Below, piece by piece: positions 1-7,076 of a DNA stretch of 11,839 nucleotides. The translations under genes and the position numbers were made by a program. The stretch is taken from assembly GCA_024409025.1 (NCBI GenBank), contig JAKSUM010000010.1, forward strand, positions 1 through 11,839. Reading direction: 5' to 3'. How positions within the stretch are numbered: the stretch's first letter is position 1; the number at the start of each line of letters is the position of its first letter. The notes under the pieces are model-generated. The model was not told where the DNA came from and made no database searches. It saw nothing but the letters and a program-made list of their open reading frames with translations. The DNA is from a bacterium (GTDB lineage: Bacteria > Vulcanimicrobiota > CADAWZ01).

Positions 1-1010
1 AAGAGCCTGATACCTATGTATCAACAAAGGTAGCTCATGATACGGCAACGAATTCGCTTATATTCTATGTGACGGAAAGAGAATATAACGACATTGTCCC
101 AATGATCGAGATGCTTGACGCCCCACAAAAACAGATCCTGATATCCGCAATAATAGCTGAGACGCAGCTGAGCAACAGCCTTGACGCCGGAATCGCATGG
201 CAGGCCGTGGCAAATCCGGGAGTCATAGCGACGTTCCAAGGCGGAAATACGACAGAAGCCCTCTTCAACAGCCTTGCATCAGGAGGTTTTGTCGCCGGAG
301 GCATAGGCTCAGAAAGCGTAGAGCTGAAATCAGGAGACAATACGATAAAAATCCCGAAGCTGTATGCTGTAATAAAGGCTCTCGAGACAAAAGGCAATTT
401 TAATCTGCTGTCCACCCCGAGGATCATAACACATGATCATCAGGAGGCAAAGCTGTCCGCTACCAAAACATATCCGTATGCTACAGGAGTCAAATACGAC
501 TACAATAATAACCCGATCATAAACTATAAGGAAAAGGATGTGGGACTTGACCTATCAGTAACGCCGCATGTTGGGCAGAACGATCAGGTAAAGCTTGCGC
601 TAAAACTGAAGCTGTCGGATTTCGTGGAATGGATATCTCAGGGAACCGGAAGCTCCGAAGTTAAAATACCCGTAACAACGGAAAGAAGCGTTGACAATAC
701 AGTAACTCTCCATAACGGAGAAACCATAGTAATAGGCGGACTTATAGACGAAAATACAACCGAACATATAAAACAGGTCCCGCTGCTTAGCAAGCTTCCG
801 CTTATAGGAGGCCTTTTCAAGGACAAAAGCGTTTCAAAAGCATCAAGGACCCTGTTTGTTTTCATAACACCGTATATAATAACAAATCCTCAGGAAATGA
901 AGTTCATATCGGATAAATACGGAAGAGCCCTTATAAAGGAAAAGCCGTCACATCAAAGCTCCGAGTCAGAAGAGCGGAATAATGACGGTTCAGACGAAAA
1001 GGGGCAGTAA
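1..1010 (+). CDS. Type II secretion / type IV pilus secretin, C-terminal part (5' end outside window)
   Basis: This is the C-terminal portion of a secretin, the protein that forms the gated multimeric outer-membrane channel of type II secretion systems (GspD) or type IV pili (PilQ). The frame is open from the first complete codon at position 3, so the GTG at 69 is an internal valine, not the start. The first residues (DTATNSLIFYVTE) look like the end of an N-domain. They are followed by PQKQILISAIIAET, the usual entry strand of the secretin domain. Near the end come NGETIVIGGLIDE, VPLLSKLPLIGGLF and LFVFITPYIIT, the hallmark secretin core motifs. A hydrophilic Ser/Glu/Asp tail of about 25 residues closes the protein. 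The next gene starts 3 bp after the stop and encodes the cognate ATPase. GspD and PilQ cannot be told apart without the N-terminus. Confidence 0.93.
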   Translation, partial: EPDTYVSTKVAHDTATNSLIFYVTEREYNDIVPMIEMLDAPQKQILISAIIAETQLSNSLDAGIAWQAVANPGVIATFQGGNTTEALFNSLASGGFVAGGIGSESVELKSGDNTIKIPKLYAVIKALETKGNFNLLSTPRIITHDHQEAKLSATKTYPYATGVKYDYNNNPIINYKEKDVGLDLSVTPHVGQNDQVKLALKLKLSDFVEWISQGTGSSEVKIPVTTERSVDNTVTLHNGETIVIGGLIDENTTEHIKQVPLLSKLPLIGGLFKDKSVSKASRTLFVFITPYIITNPQEMKFISDKYGRALIKEKPSHQSSESEERNNDGSDEKGQ

Positions 1011-1013
1011 AAG

Positions 1014-2468
1014 ATGAGCGAATCAATTCTGAAACAGATTCCGTCAGATTTTTTCCAGAGGAACCAGCTTCTTCTGTTCTCGGAAAATCCTCTGACAATA
1101 GGTATATGCCCGGACTCTGAGCAGTCTGCAATAGAAGACATACGCCTTATGACAGGAAAAAGCATTGAGCTGGTTTCAATAACGCGCGAGCAGATGGAAT
1201 CAGGTCTCAGGGACATGATGATTGCGGATGCAAGACAGTCCGGAGAAGCCGGAAACCTGTCTGCAGGCATAAACGGCGACGAAACCCTTGATCTTGCCGA
1301 ATCAGGACAGGATGCCCCCATTATAAAGCTTGTAAACGGAATTTTCATGCAGGCTATACAGCAGAGGGGCACCGACATTCATATAGAACCCTATGAAACA
1401 GAGGCGCACGCAAGAATAAGGACCGACGGGGAGCTTTATGATTCGGTAAAAATGACTAAAAGCCAGTATACGGGCGTATGCGCAAGAATAAAGGTTATGT
1501 CGAAGCTGAATCTTGCGGAAAGCAGGCTTCCGCAGGACGGAAGAATGAGGGTAAAAAGCGGAACAAGAATCATAGATGTCAGAGTATCGCTTCTTCCAGT
1601 CCAATTTGGAGAGCGCATTGTATTGAGAATTCTCGACAGAAGCTCCAAGCTCATAACACTGGAAGAGCTTGGACTTCTAAGGAACGACTATGAAGCTGTA
1701 AATGGAATGATAAGCAGGCCTTACGGCTCAATACTCGTCACCGGCCCCACAGGAAGCGGAAAATCTACGACTCTCTATGCGATGATTGAAAAAATCAAGT
1801 CCCCCAGAAGAAACATAATAACAGTAGAGGATCCCGTCGAATACCAGATAGACGGAATCGGACAGGTCCCTGTAAACAGCAAGACGGGCCTGACATTCGC
1901 CTGCGGACTACGTTCCATACTAAGGCAGGATCCCGATGTCATTATGGTAGGGGAAATAAGAGATCCCGAAACTGCCGACATTGTCACACATGCCTCACTG
2001 ACAGGACATCTTGTTCTTTCAACCCTCCATACAAATGACGCCCCGACAGCCGTCTCAAGGCTTGTCGATATGGGCGTTGAAAAATATCTCATCTCCTCGT
2101 CCCTGCTCGGAGTTATGGCACAGAGGCTTGTAAAGACACTATGCCCCAAGTGCGCAAAGCCCTATACGCCTGAAGTCAGCGAGCTTAAGGCGGCAGGATG
2201 GGATTCCCTGCCCAAAGGAGCCTCATTCAAACAGGCGGCAGGATGTCCTGAATGCATGAACTCCGGCTATAGAGGCAGAAGAGCAATTTTTGAAGTCATG
2301 AAAATTGATGAGGAACTAAGAAGCGAAATAACAAGAACTTCCGATTCAAACACGATAAGGGATATCGCAAAAAGGAATGGAATGAGGAGTCTTCTCGAAG
2401 ATGGAAGGGAGAAGGCGGCAATGGGATTTACCACATTATCAGAAATAGCCAAAAGCACAAAAGCATAG
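1014..2468 (+). CDS. gspE: Type II secretion / type IV pilus assembly ATPase, GspE/PilB family
   Basis: This is the cytoplasmic hexameric ATPase that powers pseudopilus or pilus assembly. All family signatures are present in 484 residues: Walker A GPTGSGKST (244-252), Asp box ITVEDPVEY (269-277), Walker B DPDVIMVGEIRD (306-317) and His box THASLTGHLVLSTLHTND (325-342). A zinc-binding tetracysteine CPKC (377-380) and CPEC (411-414) is characteristic of GspE/PilB and absent from PilT retraction ATPases. The N-terminal ~100 residues are a short, divergent GspE_N-like domain. The ATPase core begins near residue 102 (PIIKLVNGI). A G-rich ribosome site (GGGG at 1001-1004) precedes the ATG. It lies in an operon behind the secretin. 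No platform protein (GspF/PilC) or pseudopilin follows within the window, so GspE versus PilB is a judgement. The symbol is provisional. Confidence 0.93.
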   Translation: MSESILKQIPSDFFQRNQLLLFSENPLTIGICPDSEQSAIEDIRLMTGKSIELVSITREQMESGLRDMMIADARQSGEAGNLSAGINGDETLDLAESGQDAPIIKLVNGIFMQAIQQRGTDIHIEPYETEAHARIRTDGELYDSVKMTKSQYTGVCARIKVMSKLNLAESRLPQDGRMRVKSGTRIIDVRVSLLPVQFGERIVLRILDRSSKLITLEELGLLRNDYEAVNGMISRPYGSILVTGPTGSGKSTTLYAMIEKIKSPRRNIITVEDPVEYQIDGIGQVPVNSKTGLTFACGLRSILRQDPDVIMVGEIRDPETADIVTHASLTGHLVLSTLHTNDAPTAVSRLVDMGVEKYLISSSLLGVMAQRLVKTLCPKCAKPYTPEVSELKAAGWDSLPKGASFKQAAGCPECMNSGYRGRRAIFEVMKIDEELRSEITRTSDSNTIRDIAKRNGMRSLLEDGREKAAMGFTTLSEIAKSTKA

Positions 2469-2477
2469 GAGATATTT

Positions 2478-3113
2478 ATGAAAAATTTATTAACCCCATT
2501 AGTTTTAATTGTATTTCTGATGATTTCTGCGATTCCGGCGTCAGCCCAAGACGAGCTTATGGGACAGCAGAAAGTAAGGCTACACAACGGATACTATTTT
2601 ATAATACCGGATTCTTATTCTCCAGGACCACTATCACTATCCGTAAATCCTTTTCTGGAAAAGATCGCCAGCAATCCTCAAAACCTGTGCCTCAACTATT
2701 CAAACAAAAAAAAGATAATAAATGCGGTATTCACCTCATGTCCATCGCCGAAGCCTGAAAATGGACTGAAGAATATGGGGCTTGAGGATATATTCAAAAG
2801 AATATTCAATAAGGTTCCCAACATGGAACTAAAGCTTGCAAGAACAATAAACATCAACGGACACGAAACCTTCTTTGCAAAAATAGATATGCTGTCAAAA
2901 GATAAAACAGGGAAGGAAATGCCTTTTATAAGCGCCATAATGTATATGGTTCAGGAGGGTAACTATCTTTATACGAGCGTATTTGCCGCCCCTACAGATA
3001 CATTCAACTCCTTCTTTAGGGAATTCATGGAAATACAGGAAACATTTAACAGGGAAAAAGGATTTAAGGATATTATTCCCGAAAGCGAAGAAGAGGACGG
3101 CGGAATATCATAA
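2478..3113 (+). CDS. Exported protein of unknown function, paralog of the next gene
   Basis: I do not recognise the function. The 211-residue protein begins with a clear Sec signal peptide: K2, a hydrophobic stretch at 4-19, and a likely cleavage after ASA (residue 23), so it should reach the periplasm or be secreted. There is no lipobox cysteine. The mature part opens with KVRLHNGYYFIIPDSY. Later come a block ending LARTININGHETF and a C-terminal block GNYLYTSVF...FMEIQETF. All three recur in the gene immediately downstream. The pattern of an N-terminal strand, a 'GYYF-PDSY' turn and a final helix suggests a PsbP/Mog1/DUF1795-like fold, which is inference only. The ATG follows GGAG (2468-2471) that overlaps the ATPase stop codon, implying coupled expression with the secretion genes. 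The tail is acidic (ESEEEDGG). Confidence 0.9.
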   Translation: MKNLLTPLVLIVFLMISAIPASAQDELMGQQKVRLHNGYYFIIPDSYSPGPLSLSVNPFLEKIASNPQNLCLNYSNKKKIINAVFTSCPSPKPENGLKNMGLEDIFKRIFNKVPNMELKLARTININGHETFFAKIDMLSKDKTGKEMPFISAIMYMVQEGNYLYTSVFAAPTDTFNSFFREFMEIQETFNREKGFKDIIPESEEEDGGIS

Positions 3114-3122
3114 GGAGACAAG

Positions 3123-3707
3123 ATGAAAACAAAAATTATCGCACTTATTGCCCTAATAATCATAATCACATCACCGGCATACGCCCAGCAGAATTACTTC
3201 GGGAAAAACAAAATAGAGCTTCACAACGGATATTACTTTCTGCTCCCGGATTCATACGTGCCCACAAGCGCAGAAGGGGCATTAGGCTTTCCGAATTCAG
3301 TAGTAAAGGCATATAAAAACCATAATGCGGCAATCATAATGTTCATGTCAGCCCCAATTCCAGAGTCGGACGAGACATTAAAGGATATGGGCATAGAGGG
3401 CATCATGCAAAAACAGATGGAGCCTATCATGGACATACAGCTCATAAGAACAATAGAAATGAACGGCAGGGACACATTGTTCATAAGAGGACGATCCAAA
3501 CAGCAGACAGAGCTCCATTCATATAATCTGTTCGGCAAAGGCGACGGAAGCAGGACAAAAATACATATGGAAATGATTGGCTATATCGTCAAGCAGGGAA
3601 ATTATTTCTATATGACCTTTTGCAGTTCGTCGCCACAGCAGTTTCCTGAAAACTACAGGGATTTCATGGAAATACAGAACAGCTTTTCCAACAAGCCCTT
3701 ATATTGA
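3123..3707 (+). CDS. Exported protein of unknown function, tandem paralog
   Basis: This is the second of two adjacent, related exported proteins (194 residues). It has a signal peptide with lysines at 2 and 4, a hydrophobic core at 5-15 and a likely cleavage after AYA (residue 21). It shares with its neighbour the block HNGYYF-x-x-PDSY (here LL, there II), a central 'LK-x-MG-x-E' motif, the strand RTIEMNGRDTLF, and the C-terminal GNYFYMTF...FMEIQNSF. The spacing and order of the blocks are the same, so the pair arose by tandem duplication and then diverged considerably. AAGGAG (3112-3117) lies just upstream of the ATG, directly on the stop of the preceding gene. It is the last gene of the secretin operon and ends at a strong terminator. 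The function is unknown. A periplasmic or secreted role linked to the secretion machinery is inferred from position only. Confidence 0.9.
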   Translation: MKTKIIALIALIIIITSPAYAQQNYFGKNKIELHNGYYFLLPDSYVPTSAEGALGFPNSVVKAYKNHNAAIIMFMSAPIPESDETLKDMGIEGIMQKQMEPIMDIQLIRTIEMNGRDTLFIRGRSKQQTELHSYNLFGKGDGSRTKIHMEMIGYIVKQGNYFYMTFCSSSPQQFPENYRDFMEIQNSFSNKPLY

Positions 3708-3710
3708 TAA

Positions 3711-3738
3711 AAAAAACAGCGGAAATCCGCTGTTTTTT
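3711..3738. terminator. Bidirectional rho-independent terminator
   Basis: CAGCGG (3717-3722) pairs with CCGCTG (3727-3732) around a 4-base AAAT loop. The stem is flanked by A6 on the left and T8 on the right, so the A:T stem can extend and the structure works on either strand. It sits between the convergent secretin operon (stop at 3707) and the permease gene (stop at 3740) and should end both transcripts. Confidence 0.9.
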
Positions 3739-3739
3739 T

Positions 3740-4714
3740 TTATGCCTCATTTGCGCCGTCCCTGATCCTCGGATCAGAATACGCGCATAAAATGTCTGCA
3801 GCAATATTTGCAAAAATCACAAGAATGCTGCTTATAAGTATGTCGCCCATGAGAAGCGTGTAATCCCTATGAAAGACGGCTTCCATACCAAGCCTGCCCA
3901 TGCCGGGCCACGCAAATATCTGTTCTATAATGAATGCTCCGGCAAGAATCTCAGGAAGGGATAATGCGACGACAGTTATAAACGGAAGAAGAGAGTTTCT
4001 AAGGGAATGAATCCAAAGAACGGCAATTTCCCCAAGTCCCTTGGACCATGCCGTCCTTATATAGTCCTGTCCGGAAACCTCTATAAGCGATGAGCGTATA
4101 TATCTGCTCCATGAAGCAAGATTCCTAACCGTCAAGACAAAAACGGGAAGCGCAAGATGCCAGCACAGATCGACAAAAGACTCCCATGGCGAAGCATCAA
4201 CCAGTATCCCCATTCCCATCGGAGGGAATATTGGGACTGCAAGAGAAAACAGCCATATCGCCATGAGGGCAAGCCAGAAAGGCGGCATCGAAAGACCTAC
4301 AAACGAAAGCAGGGTAAAGAGATAGTCCAGAAACGAATAAGGTCTTAAAGCAGAATAAATGCCAATCGGAAGAGCTATAATTATGCTCAGAAGATATGCG
4401 GTTCCTGTCAATATTACCGTTGCAGGCACCCTCTCCATAATGGACTCAAGAACAGGCCTTCCGTTTACAAGTGAATACCCAAGATCTCCCTTTGTAACAA
4501 AATTTTTCAACCATATTCCGTATTGGACATGAAGAGGCTTGTCAAGTCCGAGATTTCTCTTTATCTGTTCCCTGTCCTCAGGAGCCGTGTTAGGGCTTAT
4601 GAACATTTTCGTAGGATCTCCAGGAGCCATTCTGACAATAAGGAATGTAAGAACAGTTATTACAAGAATAAGTGGAACAGCTCCGGCAACACGCTTAATC
4701 AGCCATACAAGCAT
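3740..4714 (-). CDS. ABC transporter permease, DppB/OppB (peptide/nickel) family
   Basis: This is an inner-membrane subunit of an oligopeptide/dipeptide/nickel-type ABC importer. The 324 residues match the family length. The N-terminus LIKRVAGAVPLILVITVLTF (first membrane helix, ~9-29) followed by IVRMAPGDP is the classic DppB/OppB opening. Further helices are visible around 100-120, 131-155, 182-200, 241-262 and 288-312. The coupling-helix (EAA) region is at about 216-240, with GQDYIRTAWSKGLGE contacting the ATPase, and is followed by LRNSLLPFITV. AGAFIIEQIFAWPGMGRL (258-275) is also a family signature. Its ATG overlaps the stop of the upstream HIT gene by one base (TAATG), with GAAGGAT as the ribosome site at 4720-4726, so translation is coupled. 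No second permease, ATPases or binding protein lie downstream. The gene runs straight into a terminator, so partners must be encoded elsewhere. The substrate cannot be assigned. Confidence 0.92.
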   Translation of the reverse strand: MLVWLIKRVAGAVPLILVITVLTFLIVRMAPGDPTKMFISPNTAPEDREQIKRNLGLDKPLHVQYGIWLKNFVTKGDLGYSLVNGRPVLESIMERVPATVILTGTAYLLSIIIALPIGIYSALRPYSFLDYLFTLLSFVGLSMPPFWLALMAIWLFSLAVPIFPPMGMGILVDASPWESFVDLCWHLALPVFVLTVRNLASWSRYIRSSLIEVSGQDYIRTAWSKGLGEIAVLWIHSLRNSLLPFITVVALSLPEILAGAFIIEQIFAWPGMGRLGMEAVFHRDYTLLMGDILISSILVIFANIAADILCAYSDPRIRDGANEA

Positions 4715-5214
4715 TATTTATCCTTCAGAGCTTCCCTGAGCTTTTTGTAAGATGTCTGCAGGCTTACGGAGACAACGTCAGTTCTTCCGATAGCGCTCAT
4801 AAAATTAGAATCACCGGACCATCTTGGAACAATATGCCAGTGAAGATGACCTGCAACCCCTGCCCCTGCGGCAGTCCCGATATTCATGCCTACATTAAAG
4901 CCGTCAGGACGGTAAAGGGCCTTCAATATGCCAATCCATCTCTGCATCATCTCATTCATCTCAGCAAGCTCTTCGGGAAGAAGAGATTCAAACGAAGCGG
5001 TATGCCTCACAGGAGCAATCATTATATGCCCGTTGTTGTAAGGGAAAAGATTCATGACGCAGAAGCAGCGATTTCCCCTCTCAAGCACGAGATTTTTTTC
5101 GTCATCATCGGACGAATAAAGACCGCAGAACAGACAGTCCCATTTTTTATATCCTTCGGCAAGGAGATCATGCGATCTCCATGGCGCCCATATTCTTTCC
5201 ATATCCTTATCCAT
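4714..5214 (-). CDS. HIT-family nucleotide hydrolase/phosphorylase
   Basis: This is a 166-residue histidine-triad protein, probably acting on dinucleoside polyphosphates (Ap4A-type) or nucleotide monophosphate conjugates in the cytoplasm. The triad GHLHWHIVPRW places histidines at 123, 125 and 127, with H125 or H127 the expected nucleophile region. The N-terminal IWAPWRS is typical of the bacterial branch related to mycobacterial Ap4A phosphorylase Rv2613c. C27 and C30 (CLFC), probably with H71 and H123, can form the structural zinc site of that branch. NNGHIMIAPVRH (60-71) is a conserved family segment. The start at 5214 is forced by an in-frame stop at 5224-5226. A second Met at residue 5 is possible. 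The ribosome site is weak: the nearest GGAG is about 17 bases upstream. It is cotranscribed with the permease gene through a TAATG overlap. The exact substrate is unknown. Confidence 0.92.
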   Translation of the reverse strand: MDKDMERIWAPWRSHDLLAEGYKKWDCLFCGLYSSDDDEKNLVLERGNRCFCVMNLFPYNNGHIMIAPVRHTASFESLLPEELAEMNEMMQRWIGILKALYRPDGFNVGMNIGTAAGAGVAGHLHWHIVPRWSGDSNFMSAIGRTDVVSVSLQTSYKKLREALKDK

Positions 5215-5234
5215 ATTTTTCTGCTACTCATCTC

Positions 5235-5304
5235 CTGAATTCAGACAACTCCAACGACAAGCCAGTTGGGGGTTACTGAAAATATAACCGTGCATCATTT
5301 TCAG
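5235..5304. promoter_or_regulatory. Structured leader upstream of the HIT gene: palindrome and inverted repeats
   Basis: The ~108-base leader before the HIT gene holds three symmetric elements. There is a perfect 10-base palindrome CTGAATTCAG (5235-5244). CCAAC/GTTGG (5251-5255/5265-5269) is extendable by AAC/GTT across a small internal loop. A perfect 8-base inverted repeat CTGAAAAT/ATTTTCAG (5276-5283/5297-5304) encloses 13 bases. They could be operator half-sites or mRNA hairpins. None matches a riboswitch I know. Confidence 0.35.
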
Positions 5305-5322
5305 ACTCCGGAATTCACCTTT

Positions 5323-5328
5323 ATTATA
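5323..5328 (-). promoter_or_regulatory. Candidate -10 element for the HIT-permease operon
   Basis: On the minus strand this reads TATAAT, a perfect sigma-70 -10 hexamer, immediately past the terminator of the upstream gene and about 109 bases before the HIT start codon. No good -35 is found at 16-18 bases; the best is TTCCGC at 5345-5350. A TG lies three bases upstream, one of the possible compensating contacts but not in ideal register. The position supports it more than the sequence does. Confidence 0.4.
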
Positions 5329-5329
5329 T

Positions 5330-5357
5330 AACAAAAGAGCCGATGCGGAACACCGGC
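5330..5357 (-). terminator. Rho-independent terminator after the tdh-kbl operon
   Basis: On the minus strand GCCGGTG (5357-5351) pairs with CATCGGC (5345-5339), 7 bp with one G-T wobble and a 5-base loop. It is followed by the T-rich tail TCTTTTGTT. It lies 18 bases after the stop of the small coiled-coil gene and ends that transcript. Confidence 0.7.
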
Positions 5358-5374
5358 CCATTATCAGCCCTGAA

Positions 5375-5845
5375 TCATGCCTTAGAGCATTTTATTGCAT
5401 CCATAGTAAGATCCCTGAAAATATTCACCCATGTTGAAACGACATTGTCAACCTTGGACTGAAGCGTCTCAAGCTCTTGGGCTGTCTTGCAGTTCTTAAT
5501 TTGCTCCTGTATATTGCCAATGGTCCTTGTCAGCCTGAGGAATTCCTTTTTCAATATATCATTCCCTGCAGTATCGACAATCATCTTCATCAGCTCCGCC
5601 TGCTCTTTGGAAAGCTTGTCCATCTTTCCCTGAAGCTGCTCTCTCATAACGGGATTTCTTGCCGATACAAGAGATTTTCCCGTATTTTCCATATCCTGGC
5701 TCACATTAACAAGCCTTTTAAGAGCCGCCTTCAGATTCGTCTTTGACAGAGGCCCCGGAGGCGCCTGAACTGGAGCGGATACCGGAACAGCCCCGTACGG
5801 AGCCATATAAGGCATGCCATGAAACTGACCTGAAAAATTGCTCAT
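5375..5845 (-). CDS. Small proline-rich / coiled-coil protein, unknown function
   Basis: I do not recognise this 156-residue protein. Residues 1-33 are rich in Pro, Tyr, Ala and Met (MPYMAPYGAVPV, then VQAPPGPLSK) and probably disordered. There is no signal peptide or membrane segment. Residues 36 to about 150 are almost entirely helix-forming, with heptad-like spacing of Leu/Met/Ile (LKAALKRLVNV, REQLQGKMDKLSKEQAELMKMI, ELETLQSKVDNVV), so a coiled coil or helical bundle is likely. Cysteines are at 119 and 153. A strong GGAGGA (5851-5856) precedes the ATG, showing that it is translated. It follows kbl by 36 bases and is terminated by its own hairpin, so it is probably the last gene of the tdh-kbl operon. 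A TATAAT (minus strand, 5881-5886) over the kbl stop could add a private promoter. Function unknown. Confidence 0.85.
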   Translation of the reverse strand: MSNFSGQFHGMPYMAPYGAVPVSAPVQAPPGPLSKTNLKAALKRLVNVSQDMENTGKSLVSARNPVMREQLQGKMDKLSKEQAELMKMIVDTAGNDILKKEFLRLTRTIGNIQEQIKNCKTAQELETLQSKVDNVVSTWVNIFRDLTMDAIKCSKA

Positions 5846-5881
5846 AAAAATCCTCCGGCATAAAAGATTATCTTTAATATA

Positions 5882-7060
5882 TTATATGACGCCAAGCTCT
5901 TTTCCTGTTTCCTCAAAAATTCCGAGAGCCCATCTTAAATCTTCTTCAGAATGGGACGCGCTTATCATAACCCTAATTCTTGCCTTTCCTCTCGGAACGG
6001 TCGGGAATCCTATAGACATTGCGAATATGCCTTTTTCAAAGAGCCTGCGGGAGAACGCCTGAGCAAGCGAAGCCTCGCCGAGCATCACGGGAGTTATAGG
6101 GGTCACTGATATTCCCGTATCAAATCCAAGCTTTTTTATTCCTTCTTTAAAAAGCCCGGTATTTGACCAGAGCTTTTTTACCCTCTCATCAGATTCCTGA
6201 AGGATCTCGACAGCGGCAAGAGATGCTCCGGCATCAGCAGGAGTAACTGCTGACGAAAACAGGAAAGGTCTCGCCTTCTGCCTCAGGAAATCAATAACAC
6301 TCTTCTTTCCGGAAACAAATCCTCCGACAATGCCAAATGCCTTGGAAAGAGTGCCGACCTCAAAGTCAATTCTGCCGTGAACTCCGAGATGGTGGGCAAT
6401 TCCTCTTCCATGCGGTCCAAGAACTCCCTCTCCATGAGCATCGTCAACCATGGTCATCGCGCCATACCTGTCGGCAAGATCGCATATCTCCTTCAGAGGG
6501 GCAATATCGCCGTCCATGGAAAAAACGCCGTCAGTTATTATCAGCTTATTCTTTGCATCAGACGCTTCCTTAAGCTTCTCCTCAAGACTTGCAGGATCAT
6601 TGTGCTTATATATATATCTTTTCGCCTTGGAAAGCCTGACTCCGTCAATAATTGAGGCATGGTTAAGCTCATCAGTAAACACGGCATCGTCCGCAGAAGA
6701 GACTATAGACGGAATAACAGCCTGATTCGTAACAAATCCTGACTGAAGGGACAAGGTATCCTCGGTCTCTTTGAATTCGGAAAGCTTCTTTTCCAGTTCA
6801 TAATGGAAGGACATGGTACCGGCAATGCTTCTGACTGCTCCAGGTCCTGCCCCGTACAAATCCATGTACTCCTTTGCCTTGTCCACAAGGCGTTTTTCTC
6901 CAGCGAGCCCCAAATAGTTATTTGAGCACATATTGAGAACCTTTTTTCCGTCAACCCGTATCCATGCTCCCTGAGGCGATTCTATTGTCCTTACATTGTT
7001 ATAAAGGCCGGCTTCCTTAAGCCTTGATATCTCAGCATCAATGAAATCAAACTTGCCCAT
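5882..7060 (-). CDS. kbl: Glycine C-acetyltransferase (2-amino-3-ketobutyrate CoA ligase)
   Basis: This is a PLP enzyme that cleaves 2-amino-3-ketobutyrate with CoA to give glycine and acetyl-CoA, the second step of threonine degradation in the cytoplasm. Its 392 residues compare with 398 in E. coli Kbl. It is an alpha-oxoamine synthase: [10 protein letters not shown] (45-54), [13 protein letters not shown] (70-82), [11 protein letters not shown] (130-140), [11 protein letters not shown] (205-215, PLP-ring Asp and His) and [12 protein letters not shown] (236-247), where K240 binds PLP. Paralogs BioF, ALAS and Spt share these motifs. The neighbour tdh, 16 bp upstream, settles the choice in favour of Kbl. 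A strong GGAGG (7066-7070) lies just ahead of the ATG. The two genes are surely cotranscribed. Confidence 0.95.
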   Translation of the reverse strand: MGKFDFIDAEISRLKEAGLYNNVRTIESPQGAWIRVDGKKVLNMCSNNYLGLAGEKRLVDKAKEYMDLYGAGPGAVRSIAGTMSFHYELEKKLSEFKETEDTLSLQSGFVTNQAVIPSIVSSADDAVFTDELNHASIIDGVRLSKAKRYIYKHNDPASLEEKLKEASDAKNKLIITDGVFSMDGDIAPLKEICDLADRYGAMTMVDDAHGEGVLGPHGRGIAHHLGVHGRIDFEVGTLSKAFGIVGGFVSGKKSVIDFLRQKARPFLFSSAVTPADAGASLAAVEILQESDERVKKLWSNTGLFKEGIKKLGFDTGISVTPITPVMLGEASLAQAFSRRLFEKGIFAMSIGFPTVPRGKARIRVMISASHSEEDLRWALGIFEETGKELGVI

Positions 7061-7076
7061 AGCATCCTCCGTTTTT

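Noticed and set aside
69..1010. Secretin gene starting at GTG 69
   Set aside because: The frame is open to the left edge and residues before position 69 continue the secretin sequence, so the GTG is internal and the gene is truncated by the window.
953..1378. 141-codon minus-strand frame
   Set aside because: It is a shadow of the secretin tail and gspE. The composition is Ser/Ile/Arg-rich without any domain, and gspE is unambiguous.
4834..5238. 134-codon plus-strand frame
   Set aside because: It is antisense to the HIT gene. Its hydrophobic ending results from the reverse complement of the leader and coding sequence.
5863..5875. AAAGAT-T-ATCTTT inverted repeat between kbl and the small coiled-coil gene
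   Set aside because: The stem is only six A/T-rich pairs with a one-base centre, which is easily chance in an A/T-rich 36-bp gap. There is no T-run for termination.
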